24,855 nucleotides of DNA, from the NCBI GenBank assembly GCA_036562625.1, contig DATCJV010000076.1, positions 1 through 24,855 on the forward strand. Reading direction: 5' to 3'. The notes below the pieces were generated by a model. That model searched no databases. It was not told where the DNA came from and saw nothing but the letters and a program-made list of their open reading frames with translations. Below, one piece after another: positions 14,392 to 21,619 of this stretch. Position 1 is the first letter of the stretch. Every line of letters starts with the position of its first letter. The stretch is from DUOH01 sp036562625. Lineage in GTDB: Bacteria; Bacillota; UBA4882; UBA10575. The position numbers and the translations under genes are program-made.

Positions 14392-15408
14392 TTATCTATA
14401 TAGATGACATTTTACATAACTCTCTCCGACTTGATGATTCTCAGGTTCGCATTCCCTACAGACGGCTTTGACTTGCGGACATCTCCCGGAAAATTTACAC
14501 CCGATCCGCGTATATTCTTTAGTCTCCAGGTCACTCAAGGCGATCTCGCTCTCCCAGCGGTCAGCCGGATTGGGTACAGGTATTGAGGCTTTTAACAATT
14601 GGGTGTAAGGATGCAACGGGTCATCCAGTACTTTTTCCACTGAGCCCATCTCCACAATTTCTCCTCTCAACATAATGGCAATCCGGTCACTGACATAATA
14701 GGCGGTTGCCAGATCATGGGTGATATAAATGATACTGACCCCTTGCTCTTCCTTTAGTCTTTTAAATAAGTTTATGATCGACATCCTTAAAGAAGCATCG
14801 ATCATTGATACAGGTTCGTCGGTAATTAACAAGGACGGGCTGGTAATTAAGGCCCTGGCAATCGAGGTCCTCTGCAGCTGACCCCCGGACATCTCGCTGG
14901 GATATTTATCTTTGATTTCCGCAAGGGAAAGTCCCACTAAGGCCAAGGATTCTTCCACTAGCTGACCTTGGGCTGCCTTTGCCAAGTTTTTTTCGGTTTC
15001 ATAGAGATAAGTATGGATTTTTTTCAAAGGATTAAAGGTTTCAAAGGGATTCTGAAAGACGGGTTGCACTTCTTTCATGAATTCCTTTTCTTCCTTAAGC
15101 TTAGAAATTTCTACACCTTTATATCGTATGCTACCGGAAGTAGGCGTTTCAAAACCCAGAATCAGTTTGGCCACAGTTGATTTGCCGCTGCCACTTTCCC
15201 CCGCCAGAGTGAATATTTCCGGTTTATCCAGTTCTAAAGAGAAGGCGACTTTATTGACTGCCGCTATTTTGGATTTGGCAAACCCCTGACCTTTGATATA
15301 GACTTTAGTTAAGTCCTCGACCATCAGTAGTTTGGAAGATGCCTCTTCGGCCCCAACCCGGTTTGCTCTTCTCGCTTCAAACTGAACATTTGTTAAGTCT
15401 GTCTTCAT
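14392..15408 (-). CDS. Oligosaccharide/oligopeptide-type ABC transporter ATPase (OppF/DppF-like)
   Basis: The 338-aa protein has all ABC motifs: Walker A GESGSGKST (70-78), Q-loop VFQNP, signature SGGQLQR (174-180), Walker B LLITDEP (193-199) and switch His231 (YITHDL). The C-terminal oligo_HPY region has LHPYTQLL and four cysteines (GCKFSGRC, then VCREC), which in the family can hold an Fe-S cluster or zinc. The ATG follows the stop of the preceding ATPase gene without a gap, with AGGAGGGCG inside that gene, so the two are translationally coupled. An N-terminal extension of about 27 residues precedes the domain. It forms the heterodimeric motor with the neighbouring OppD-like ATPase. Confidence 0.93.
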   Translation of the reverse strand: MKTDLTNVQFEARRANRVGAEEASSKLLMVEDLTKVYIKGQGFAKSKIAAVNKVAFSLELDKPEIFTLAGESGSGKSTVAKLILGFETPTSGSIRYKGVEISKLKEEKEFMKEVQPVFQNPFETFNPLKKIHTYLYETEKNLAKAAQGQLVEESLALVGLSLAEIKDKYPSEMSGGQLQRTSIARALITSPSLLITDEPVSMIDASLRMSIINLFKRLKEEQGVSIIYITHDLATAYYVSDRIAIMLRGEIVEMGSVEKVLDDPLHPYTQLLKASIPVPNPADRWESEIALSDLETKEYTRIGCKFSGRCPQVKAVCRECEPENHQVGESYVKCHLYR

Positions 15409-16395
15409 CTAGCGCCCTCCTTTCCGCAAGCAGGCTACCCGATGGCCTTTTTCCAACTCCAGTAATTCCGGGATTTCTTCTCTGCAGCGTACCGTGGCTT
15501 CCGGGCAACGGGGATGAAACCTGCATCCAGATGGCAGATGCACTAAGGAAGGGGGTGCTCCGGGCGCGCTGACCCGGGTTGATTTATCTCCCAATTGGGG
15601 TAATGAGTTTAATAGCATCAGCGTATAAGGGTGTTGGGGTTGATTGAATATTACATCCACATCTGCTTCTTCAACTATTTTACCTGCGTACATAATGGCC
15701 AGTCGATCACATAAATTGGCATGGATTGCCAGATCATGCGTAACCATAATCAAGGTATTCTGCTGCTCTTTTTTGATCTTTTTGATTAATTGCACTACTC
15801 CCCGTTGCACTACTACATCCAGAGCAGTGGTCGGCTCGTCAGCAAAAATGATGTCCGGCTTTAAAATAGTGGCCAAAGCAATCGTAAGCCGCTGTCTCAT
15901 TCCACCGGACAACTGATGGGGAAAAGCCTGCATTATACTCCAGTCCAGTCCCAAGGCATCCAGATGCTTCTTTACCATCTCTTCAAACCGGCTTCGCTCC
16001 ATGCTTCCAAGATGAGCCTGGATCAGATCTTGAAAAGCCTTTTTGATCCGTCGTACCGGATTTAAGACACTCATTGAGCCCTGGGGAATATGGGAGATCC
16101 GGACACCGCGCACCTGACGCCGTTGTTTATCATCTTTTAAAGATAAAATATTCAATACTGCATCGCCGAAATTGTAGATTACTTCTCCCTCCAAAACCTC
16201 TAACGGTGGTTTGATCAGTCCGCTGACCGCTTTTAAAAGGGTTGATTTGCCGCAACCTGATTCACCGGCAATCCCATATATCTCATCCTTGTTTACCTGA
16301 AAAGAGACACCGTCAACAGCTTTAACCCGGTAGCGACGGCCATATTTTTCTGTGACATAATAAGCCCTTAATTCTTTCACCTCTAAAATCGGCAT
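15409..16395 (-). CDS. Oligosaccharide/oligopeptide-type ABC transporter ATPase (OppD/DppD-like)
   Basis: The 328-aa protein has Walker A GESGCGKST (44-52), Q-loop IPQGSMSVLNP, signature SGGMRQR (163-169), Walker B IIFADEP (182-188) and His220 (MVTHDLA). The C-terminal region has QHPYTLMLL and three cysteines (GCRFHPRC, VRCREE) plus a final Cys (VACL). It starts 4 bp after the permease gene. Together with the OppF-like partner it supplies ATP hydrolysis for the permease pair upstream. Several Opp/Dpp-type systems in Thermotoga and related organisms move xylo- or manno-oligosaccharides rather than peptides; the GH120 gene in this operon favours that here. Confidence 0.93.
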   Translation of the reverse strand: MPILEVKELRAYYVTEKYGRRYRVKAVDGVSFQVNKDEIYGIAGESGCGKSTLLKAVSGLIKPPLEVLEGEVIYNFGDAVLNILSLKDDKQRRQVRGVRISHIPQGSMSVLNPVRRIKKAFQDLIQAHLGSMERSRFEEMVKKHLDALGLDWSIMQAFPHQLSGGMRQRLTIALATILKPDIIFADEPTTALDVVVQRGVVQLIKKIKKEQQNTLIMVTHDLAIHANLCDRLAIMYAGKIVEEADVDVIFNQPQHPYTLMLLNSLPQLGDKSTRVSAPGAPPSLVHLPSGCRFHPRCPEATVRCREEIPELLELEKGHRVACLRKGGR

Positions 16396-16399
16396 GGTT

Positions 16400-17260
16400 T
16401 CACTCCTTTTTGATCAGCTGCAGTCTGGTCCTGGGATCAAGATACTCGCTGATGCTGGTAGAAAGCATATATAAGGCAAGAATCAACACAATACAGATGA
16501 TAATTGGGGTCAAAATCCAATTCCACTTTTCCAAGAATATAGCCTGGTATTGCAAGGCCCAGTAGATCATCGTCCCGATGGTGGGGGTATTTAGATTCGA
16601 AAGTCCCAGCATAGATAGGGTTACTTCCATTCCGATTACCCAGATGACATTATTTATGGTCGCGGCCAGAATTAAAGGGATGATATAAGGCAGATGTTCA
16701 GTAACAATAATCTTGGATGTTTTCATTCCTGACAAAATTGCTGTTTTCGTAAATTCTCTCTCCTTCAGACTTAGAATTTGCGAACGAAAAAGCCTGGCAT
16801 CCCAAGCCCAGCCAAACAAGCCAATGATCACCCCCAGCACAGTAATGCTTAGCGAAGTCCGGAGGATACTGGCGATCAGTATCAAGACGGGAAATAAAGG
16901 AATGATGATAAAACTGTCGTTGATGGTCATGACGATCCGGTCAAAGTAGCCTCCTTTATATCCGGCCAACAAACCCAGGACAATTGCGATTATCCGGGAA
17001 AGGGAAGCTGCAATTAATCCCAGTAATAAAGAGTTTTTAATGGCAACCATGGTTTTCCAAAGGATATCCTGACCCATAGAATTGGTACCCAGTGGATGTT
17101 CCCAACTTGGAGGCAAGTCCCTGGGAACAGTATTCCAGGCTTTCATATTATAAGGTGAAAATAGAGATATTAGCGCGATCATGATAAATAGCGTCAAAAT
17201 CGAGGATCCGAAGATAAATCGTTTGTCATGATTGAATAATTCCTTGATCACCCTGGACAT
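16400..17260 (-). CDS. Opp/Dpp-type ABC transporter permease (DppC-like)
   Basis: The product is 286 aa from the ATG at 17260, which has GGGAGGGAG a few bases upstream. An upstream in-frame start at 17299 would overlap the previous gene by 26 bp and has no such site. The family pattern is clear: HPLGTNSMGQDILWKTMVAI after TM1 and a periplasmic segment, then the EAA-type loop LSLKEREFTKTAILSGMKTSKIIVTEHLPYI in two parts, and the end EYLDPRTRLQ. It has about six membrane segments. It pairs with the DppB-like permease encoded 13 bp upstream. Confidence 0.92.
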   Translation of the reverse strand: MSRVIKELFNHDKRFIFGSSILTLFIMIALISLFSPYNMKAWNTVPRDLPPSWEHPLGTNSMGQDILWKTMVAIKNSLLLGLIAASLSRIIAIVLGLLAGYKGGYFDRIVMTINDSFIIIPLFPVLILIASILRTSLSITVLGVIIGLFGWAWDARLFRSQILSLKEREFTKTAILSGMKTSKIIVTEHLPYIIPLILAATINNVIWVIGMEVTLSMLGLSNLNTPTIGTMIYWALQYQAIFLEKWNWILTPIIICIVLILALYMLSTSISEYLDPRTRLQLIKKE

Positions 17261-17273
17261 CTTTTCTCCCTCC

Positions 17274-18278
17274 CTATTGATACCTGACTCTCGGGTCAAG
17301 TAATGGGTAGATCAAATCGATCGCCAGCATAGCAGTAGAAACCCCTACAATGGAAAAGATATTGATCCCCATAATCAAATTGTAATCCCCGGCTAAGATG
17401 GCTGCATACAGCAAATTGCCTATCCCCGGATATGAAAATACGATCTCCGTAATTAAAGCGCCCCCAAAGATAAAACCGAGGTTCAGGGCCAAACCTGTGA
17501 TCTGTGGAATAAGCGCATTCCGCATAATATAGTGAAGAATAATCTTCCTTCTGGGCAAGCCTGAAGCCTCGGCATAAACTACGTAATCTTCCTCCACTAC
17601 ATTGGAGGCCACATTCCTCATTTGTAAAAACCAGCCGCCGATCTCCAGCATGACCATGGATAAGATGGGCAGAAACGCATGTCTGAGCAGATCAAGGAGG
17701 AATTTAAAGTTGAAACCTATTTCAGCTCCCATACTATACCCCCCGGCCATCGGAAAAACAGGAAAGACAAAGGCCAAGAGGATCAATAAGACTAGGGCCA
17801 TAATGTAGTATGGGATCGGCCTCATCCCCATGGCAAAAACTTCCATAAACCTTGTCAATAGTGAATTGGGGAAGCTGACCTTGATTCCCCCGAGAATCGT
17901 CCCGATTAACCAGGAGAGCATTAAGGATACTAGTAACAATCCGACTGTCCAAGGTAAAGAGGTTTTTATTAGCTCAATAACAGGGGTGGGAAACTGGGTG
18001 AATGAAGGGCCCAGATCCCCTGTACACAACCTTTTCCAGTAAGTCAGATACTGTTGAAACAGACCGCCTTTCAAACCATACAATTCCTGCAGTGTTTCTC
18101 GCATTTCTTCCACAGCCGCCGGATCCAAGTACTGGCCCTGGGCGGTCATGCGATTCAGCTGGTGTTCGACCGGATCTGAAGGCAATAACCGGGGAATAAT
18201 GAAGACCATGGTAATTCCGATGAATAAAACAGTTATATATTGGATGAAGCGCGGGATGAAATATTTCTTAAACACCAT
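17274..18278 (-). CDS. Opp/Dpp-type ABC transporter permease (DppB-like)
   Basis: The 334-aa protein starts with a basic end and TM1 (YFIPRFIQYITVLFIGITMV). LPSDPVEHQLNRMT follows, the usual periplasmic start in DppB proteins, then LYGLKGGLFQQYLTYWKRL and the GDLGPSF motif. The EAA-type loop is YAEASGLPRRKIILHYIMRN with ALIPQITG. It ends with TAMLAIDLIYPLLDPRVRY, the common DppB finish. It is separated from the binding-protein gene by an 89-bp gap holding a 12-bp perfect hairpin. Confidence 0.93.
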   Translation of the reverse strand: MVFKKYFIPRFIQYITVLFIGITMVFIIPRLLPSDPVEHQLNRMTAQGQYLDPAAVEEMRETLQELYGLKGGLFQQYLTYWKRLCTGDLGPSFTQFPTPVIELIKTSLPWTVGLLLVSLMLSWLIGTILGGIKVSFPNSLLTRFMEVFAMGMRPIPYYIMALVLLILLAFVFPVFPMAGGYSMGAEIGFNFKFLLDLLRHAFLPILSMVMLEIGGWFLQMRNVASNVVEEDYVVYAEASGLPRRKIILHYIMRNALIPQITGLALNLGFIFGGALITEIVFSYPGIGNLLYAAILAGDYNLIMGINIFSIVGVSTAMLAIDLIYPLLDPRVRYQ

Positions 18279-18331
18279 CAGCCCTCCATAATAGGATATT
18301 TTAGGATATTTATTGCATTTTTTATTTTTTC

Positions 18332-18359
18332 AGGAGCCTCCCTGCAGAGGGAGGCTCCT
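18332..18359 (-). promoter_or_regulatory. 12-bp perfect intercistronic hairpin after the family-5 binding-protein gene
   Basis: AGGAGCCTCCCT pairs perfectly with AGGGAGGCTCCT around a 4-nt loop. On the minus strand it is followed by TGAAAAAAT, not by a T run. A stabilising or partly attenuating element between binding protein and permease is the best reading. Confidence 0.6.
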
Positions 18360-18367
18360 TCAACTCC

Positions 18368-20245
18368 TTATTTCCTTCCGGTAGGCTCCAGGAACGGTAA
18401 GATGAACTTAAAGTTAGGCCAATGGTACCAAGGGACGGCGTAAGGATTTTCACCGCCGGGGTAGTTTCGCCAATAATAGGTGTCCAGGCCCATAAAACCG
18501 GGGAAAGAGGCCAGTGAAACTCCTGGTTGTCCGTGAATTAATATTTTCGCCGCTTCTATTCCCAGATCGATTACTTCAGGATCATCGTAGCCTGTGTTTT
18601 CCATTTTCTCGATGACCCGGTCCAAATCCGGATGAACCCATCTTGATTGATGGCCAACCCGTTTTTCACCGATCGGCTTAAAGTAGGATGACTTAAATTC
18701 ATGAAATGCCCTGTACAAATCGATACCGGCGCCAAAGGGCTCTGAGGCCGGTTGACCGCCCACGACCTGATAATCACCGGTCTCTGTTAGTGATTCAACC
18801 TGTTCCGTCGGTCTGGCTTCACAATCGATCCCGAATTCCTGCCACTGATTGGCGATGGCAAACGCCCATTTAAAAGAGGGGTTTGTCGCGGAAGTAAGAC
18901 AGACCAGCTCAATTTTCCACGGTGTGCCATCGGGTAATAACCATTTACCATTGCTATTCCGGGTAAAACCATTCTTTTTCAAGAGTTTTTCCGCAAGGTC
19001 GGGGGAGTGTTTCCACCAGCCGTAACCGAACATCTTTCTGATCTCTTGCTCTGTTTCAGGAACCGCATATCCTCTTTCTCTGGCTGCCTCTGCCATTTCA
19101 AACGGTAGATTGGGATTATAGGGTTTATACCGCTCACCGTCCACTTCAATGGTATACTCTTCGAGCCAAGGCTGTAATCTCTCATAATAGGTTTCATAAT
19201 AGGGTAATAGAGCCGGAATGTAGGCCGGCGAAAAGGCTACAGCCCCATTATAGGCGGTCAGCGCCAGGCTTTTCGCATCCAGCGCCAGATTTAAAGCCCA
19301 ACGTACCTCTCTATTGTCGAAGGGCTTGACCAGAGTATTGAAGGCTGCCCCTGTCACACACGGATGCAGCAATTCCGCCAAGGGGAAGTCCTTATAGTAC
19401 CCGCGGGCATGTTTGTTTTTGGCCAGAACGACCTGGAGCGATTCAGGGGTCAAATCAGCCATGTCCAGCTGATGATTGATTTGTGCCATCGCCTTTTTGG
19501 CGGCGTCACCATAGTATATAAACTTGACATACTTTGGCGCCGGCTTTCCATAGAGCATGCCAGTTGCTGTCCTTTGCCAATCTTCTCTTCGCTCATACAG
19601 GAACCAGTAACCGCCCAGATCGTATTCTACGAGTTTATAGGGGCCTGTACCGATCGGCGGATTGAACTGAAAACTTAACGGGTCCTTCACCTTTTCAAAA
19701 ATGTGCTTCGGTAAGATGCGGCAGGTGCCCCACCTGTCCAAAAGCTGATAGTGGAACCTGGAGTTGGCCTTCTTAAGCTCAAATACTACTGTATAGTCAT
19801 CTGTTTTATATACTCGTTTAATATTCTGATTAAACTGTGTGTGGTAGCCAAAACCCGGAGTATCCATACAGAGCTTAACAGTGTAGACTACATCGTCGGC
19901 AGTAAATTCTACACCGTCACTCCAGAAAATTCCCTCCCGCAGATGAACCGTGAGTTTCGTAAAACCGTCGGTATAAATCGGATTTGTTTTGGCCAGTACA
20001 TTAATGATCTCTCCGGTAACATAATCCGCCATCCATAAAGGATCCAGAATTAATTGCTGGAGGCCTTTATCATTTCCTACCCAGGTAGCCCAGTAATTAA
20101 AGTTTCCCGGATTACCTACTTTACCGGTGAGAATATCCGCGATTAGCATTTCATTACGAGGGGGGTTAATCGCCCATATTGAACAGGACAATATCAAGCA
20201 AAGAACAGTCAGAATCAGAAATAACGCTGTACTCTTCGATTTCAT
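18368..20245 (-). CDS. Family-5 extracellular solute-binding protein, probable xylo-oligosaccharide binder
   Basis: The 625-aa protein belongs to SBP_bac_5 (OppA/DppA family). It has a hydrophobic signal (TALFLILTVLCLILS), a family core with LTVHLREGIFWSDGVEFTAD, DVVYTVKLCMDT, then NPPIGTGPYKLVEY and REVRWALNLALD. Cleavage is ambiguous: Cys21 (LILSC) could be a weak lipobox, while signal peptidase I could cut after IWA (residue 25). It is somewhat longer than typical peptide binders, as seen for oligosaccharide-binding members. It is the first gene of the operon. Its upstream region has two copies of the TCTAAACGGTTAGA operator, linking it to the LacI-type repressor of the neighbouring operon. 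The ligand is inferred from that and from GH120 in the same operon; the sequence alone allows peptides. Confidence 0.9.
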   Translation of the reverse strand: MKSKSTALFLILTVLCLILSCSIWAINPPRNEMLIADILTGKVGNPGNFNYWATWVGNDKGLQQLILDPLWMADYVTGEIINVLAKTNPIYTDGFTKLTVHLREGIFWSDGVEFTADDVVYTVKLCMDTPGFGYHTQFNQNIKRVYKTDDYTVVFELKKANSRFHYQLLDRWGTCRILPKHIFEKVKDPLSFQFNPPIGTGPYKLVEYDLGGYWFLYERREDWQRTATGMLYGKPAPKYVKFIYYGDAAKKAMAQINHQLDMADLTPESLQVVLAKNKHARGYYKDFPLAELLHPCVTGAAFNTLVKPFDNREVRWALNLALDAKSLALTAYNGAVAFSPAYIPALLPYYETYYERLQPWLEEYTIEVDGERYKPYNPNLPFEMAEAARERGYAVPETEQEIRKMFGYGWWKHSPDLAEKLLKKNGFTRNSNGKWLLPDGTPWKIELVCLTSATNPSFKWAFAIANQWQEFGIDCEARPTEQVESLTETGDYQVVGGQPASEPFGAGIDLYRAFHEFKSSYFKPIGEKRVGHQSRWVHPDLDRVIEKMENTGYDDPEVIDLGIEAAKILIHGQPGVSLASFPGFMGLDTYYWRNYPGGENPYAVPWYHWPNFKFILPFLEPTGRK

Positions 20246-20395
20246 TTTTTCCTCCTTAATAATTAATTACTTCAACCGCCCGTCTCACGACGCTTAACAC
20301 TCTTCATCTCCCACCCCTCTCCTTTGTTGTTTTTTCTGAATACTTTTAAGTATGCCAAACCGGTCTATTTATCTTCTAATCTGTATATTATATTT

Positions 20396-20409
20396 TCTAA
20401 ACGGTTAGA
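20396..20409. promoter_or_regulatory. LacI-family operator copy 3
   Basis: TCTAAACGGTTAGA is identical to copy 2, in the same orientation, and lies in the leader of the binding-protein transcript. It is 70 bp (centre to centre) from copy 4, close to a whole number of helical turns. Confidence 0.88.
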
Positions 20410-20465
20410 TTTATGCTTAAAAATATGAACCATGAACCGACTCACACCGCTGAGGCCAGATCAAC

Positions 20466-20479
20466 TCTAAACGGTTAGA
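20466..20479. promoter_or_regulatory. LacI-family operator copy 4
   Basis: TCTAAACGGTTAGA is identical to copies 2 and 3. It lies about 45 bp downstream of the candidate -10 box at 20525-20530. Confidence 0.88.
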
Positions 20480-20524
20480 TTTATCTGCAAAAATATTAAA
20501 TAAGATTTAAAATCTTCTAGATAT

Positions 20525-20553
20525 TGAATAACATATGGCGCGGAGTTTGTCAA
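20525..20553 (-). promoter_or_regulatory. Candidate promoter of the Opp-type operon
   Basis: On the minus strand TTGACA (20548-20553) is followed after 17 bp by TATTCA (20525-20530). The -35 is perfect and the -10 weak. The same ACTTGACAAA context is found at the promoter of the second operon. Confidence 0.4.
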
Positions 20554-20622
20554 GTAATTCTTCATCGCCTCTTCCTTCACCTCAAGGAACGTAACAACCG
20601 GGCTGAATCGCTCCAGTTCCGC

Positions 20623-20650
20623 AAAAAAAAACCGATGCTTGCGGCATCGA
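20623..20650 (-). terminator. Intrinsic terminator of the MATE-DUF71 operon
   Basis: On the minus strand CGATGC pairs with GCATCG around a 5-nt loop and is followed by nine T. It lies about 210 bp beyond the DUF71 stop; 20651-20857 holds no other gene that I can support. Confidence 0.85.
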
Positions 20651-20857
20651 ACCAAAAGATATATCTATTCTCTCATCCAAACCTGCACAGAAAAGCAAGT
20701 TCTGATCATAAAAATAGGCAAAACATCAAGAAGTCCAAGAACCATAGTGTAGTTGACAAGCGCCTGCCTAATGAAGGCTGGTCTGCTATTATCCACAGTA
20801 TGAAGCGGGAAAGATGATTAATAAATCATCGAAGACAATTAAGTCAAGACTTCTTCC

Positions 20858-21619
20858 TCACTGTAAAGATAAATCCAAAAACCAATACCCATCGATTAGC
20901 AGGCGTCCCTTTGCTTGCAGGGGCAGGGGAAAATTGAAGATCGGGCCGTCGAAGACCACAGTATGAAACTCTCCTTCCTCTCCGGCCGGATCAACTCCCC
21001 TCTTTTCCAGCTCCAGCAGGAGCTTTGCATCGAAGAGCCGGCCTAAAAAATCAGGAGTTAAGATGCGGTCTTGAACGGCGACGATCATGGCCTGAAATCC
21101 GCAGTCTAAAAAGTCTTTAACTACTTCCACACGGGCCCGCGCCGGAGCCCGCTCTTCCTGCCAGAGAGGAAAGACCGGTTGAATCCCTGCTTTTCTTGCC
21201 ACCTGCTCCACCCATGCTTTATGCTGTTTCAGGTCGATATCGCCAAAGACTCCGACGGTAATCCCCCGGCTCCTCAGGTCACAAAGGGCGGCGGTGAACA
21301 CCTGCTCATAGGTTTCCCAAGAGGCGCGCTGAACGGTCAGTGTCAAGCCCAGGCTTTTCGCCTGTGCGGAAAGGACCTCAACGGACAAACCGTGAGCATG
21401 GGAGCGTGCTCCGTTCTCGATCAGCATGGTTAATAAGGCCTGAGGGTTCAACCCGCTCTGCCAGGCCCGGTAAAGAGCCAGACAAGAATCTTTCCCCCCG
21501 CTCCAGGAAGTGAAGAAAGGCGCTCTTCTTTCTCCTTCTACCGGGTTCCCCAAAGACACCTTGGTAGGCAGGCGTCCTCTCCCGCTGTGTTTGAACTCAG
21601 TCATCCTGAACTTATTCAT
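20858..21619 (-). CDS. Dph6/DUF71-type ATP pyrophosphatase (diphthine-ammonia ligase family)
   Basis: The 253-aa protein has the PP-loop SGGKDS at 40-45 and family motifs GVFGDIDLKQHKAWVEQV (about 123-140) and GEEGEFHTVVFDGPIF (about 213-228). Archaeal and eukaryotic relatives (COG2102) adenylate diphthine and amidate it with ammonia. Bacteria do not make diphthamide, so the substrate here must differ; some bacterial members have been linked by context to cobalamin, but nothing here shows that. The ATG overlaps the stop of the MATE gene by ATGA, so translation is coupled. About 33 residues before the PP-loop domain are extra compared with the usual short N-terminus, and a later non-ATG start cannot be excluded. 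Confidence 0.85.
   Translation of the reverse strand: MNKFRMTEFKHSGRGRLPTKVSLGNPVEGERRAPFFTSWSGGKDSCLALYRAWQSGLNPQALLTMLIENGARSHAHGLSVEVLSAQAKSLGLTLTVQRASWETYEQVFTAALCDLRSRGITVGVFGDIDLKQHKAWVEQVARKAGIQPVFPLWQEERAPARARVEVVKDFLDCGFQAMIVAVQDRILTPDFLGRLFDAKLLLELEKRGVDPAGEEGEFHTVVFDGPIFNFPLPLQAKGRLLIDGYWFLDLSLQ

Larger units (their letters stand above)
20246..20622. other. Regulatory region upstream of the Opp-type operon
   Basis: No gene is seen. AAGGAGG lies just before the start codon. The region holds two operator copies (20396, 20466), a 13-bp AGATTT/AAATCT dyad (20503-20515) and a TTGACA box (20548-20553). The first transcript would have a leader of about 270 nt. Confidence 0.6.

Noticed and set aside
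18332..18359. Hairpin read as a terminator
   Set aside because: No T run follows on either strand, and the operon continues with matching transporter genes.
20355..20370. A fifth LacI-type operator (CCAAACCGGTCTAT)
   Set aside because: Only the CCGG core and a few flanking bases agree; the dyad is broken.
20524..20817. 97-aa plus-strand ORF upstream of the Opp-type operon
   Set aside because: It runs antisense through the clear minus-strand terminator at 20623-20650 and has no ribosome binding site or family likeness.
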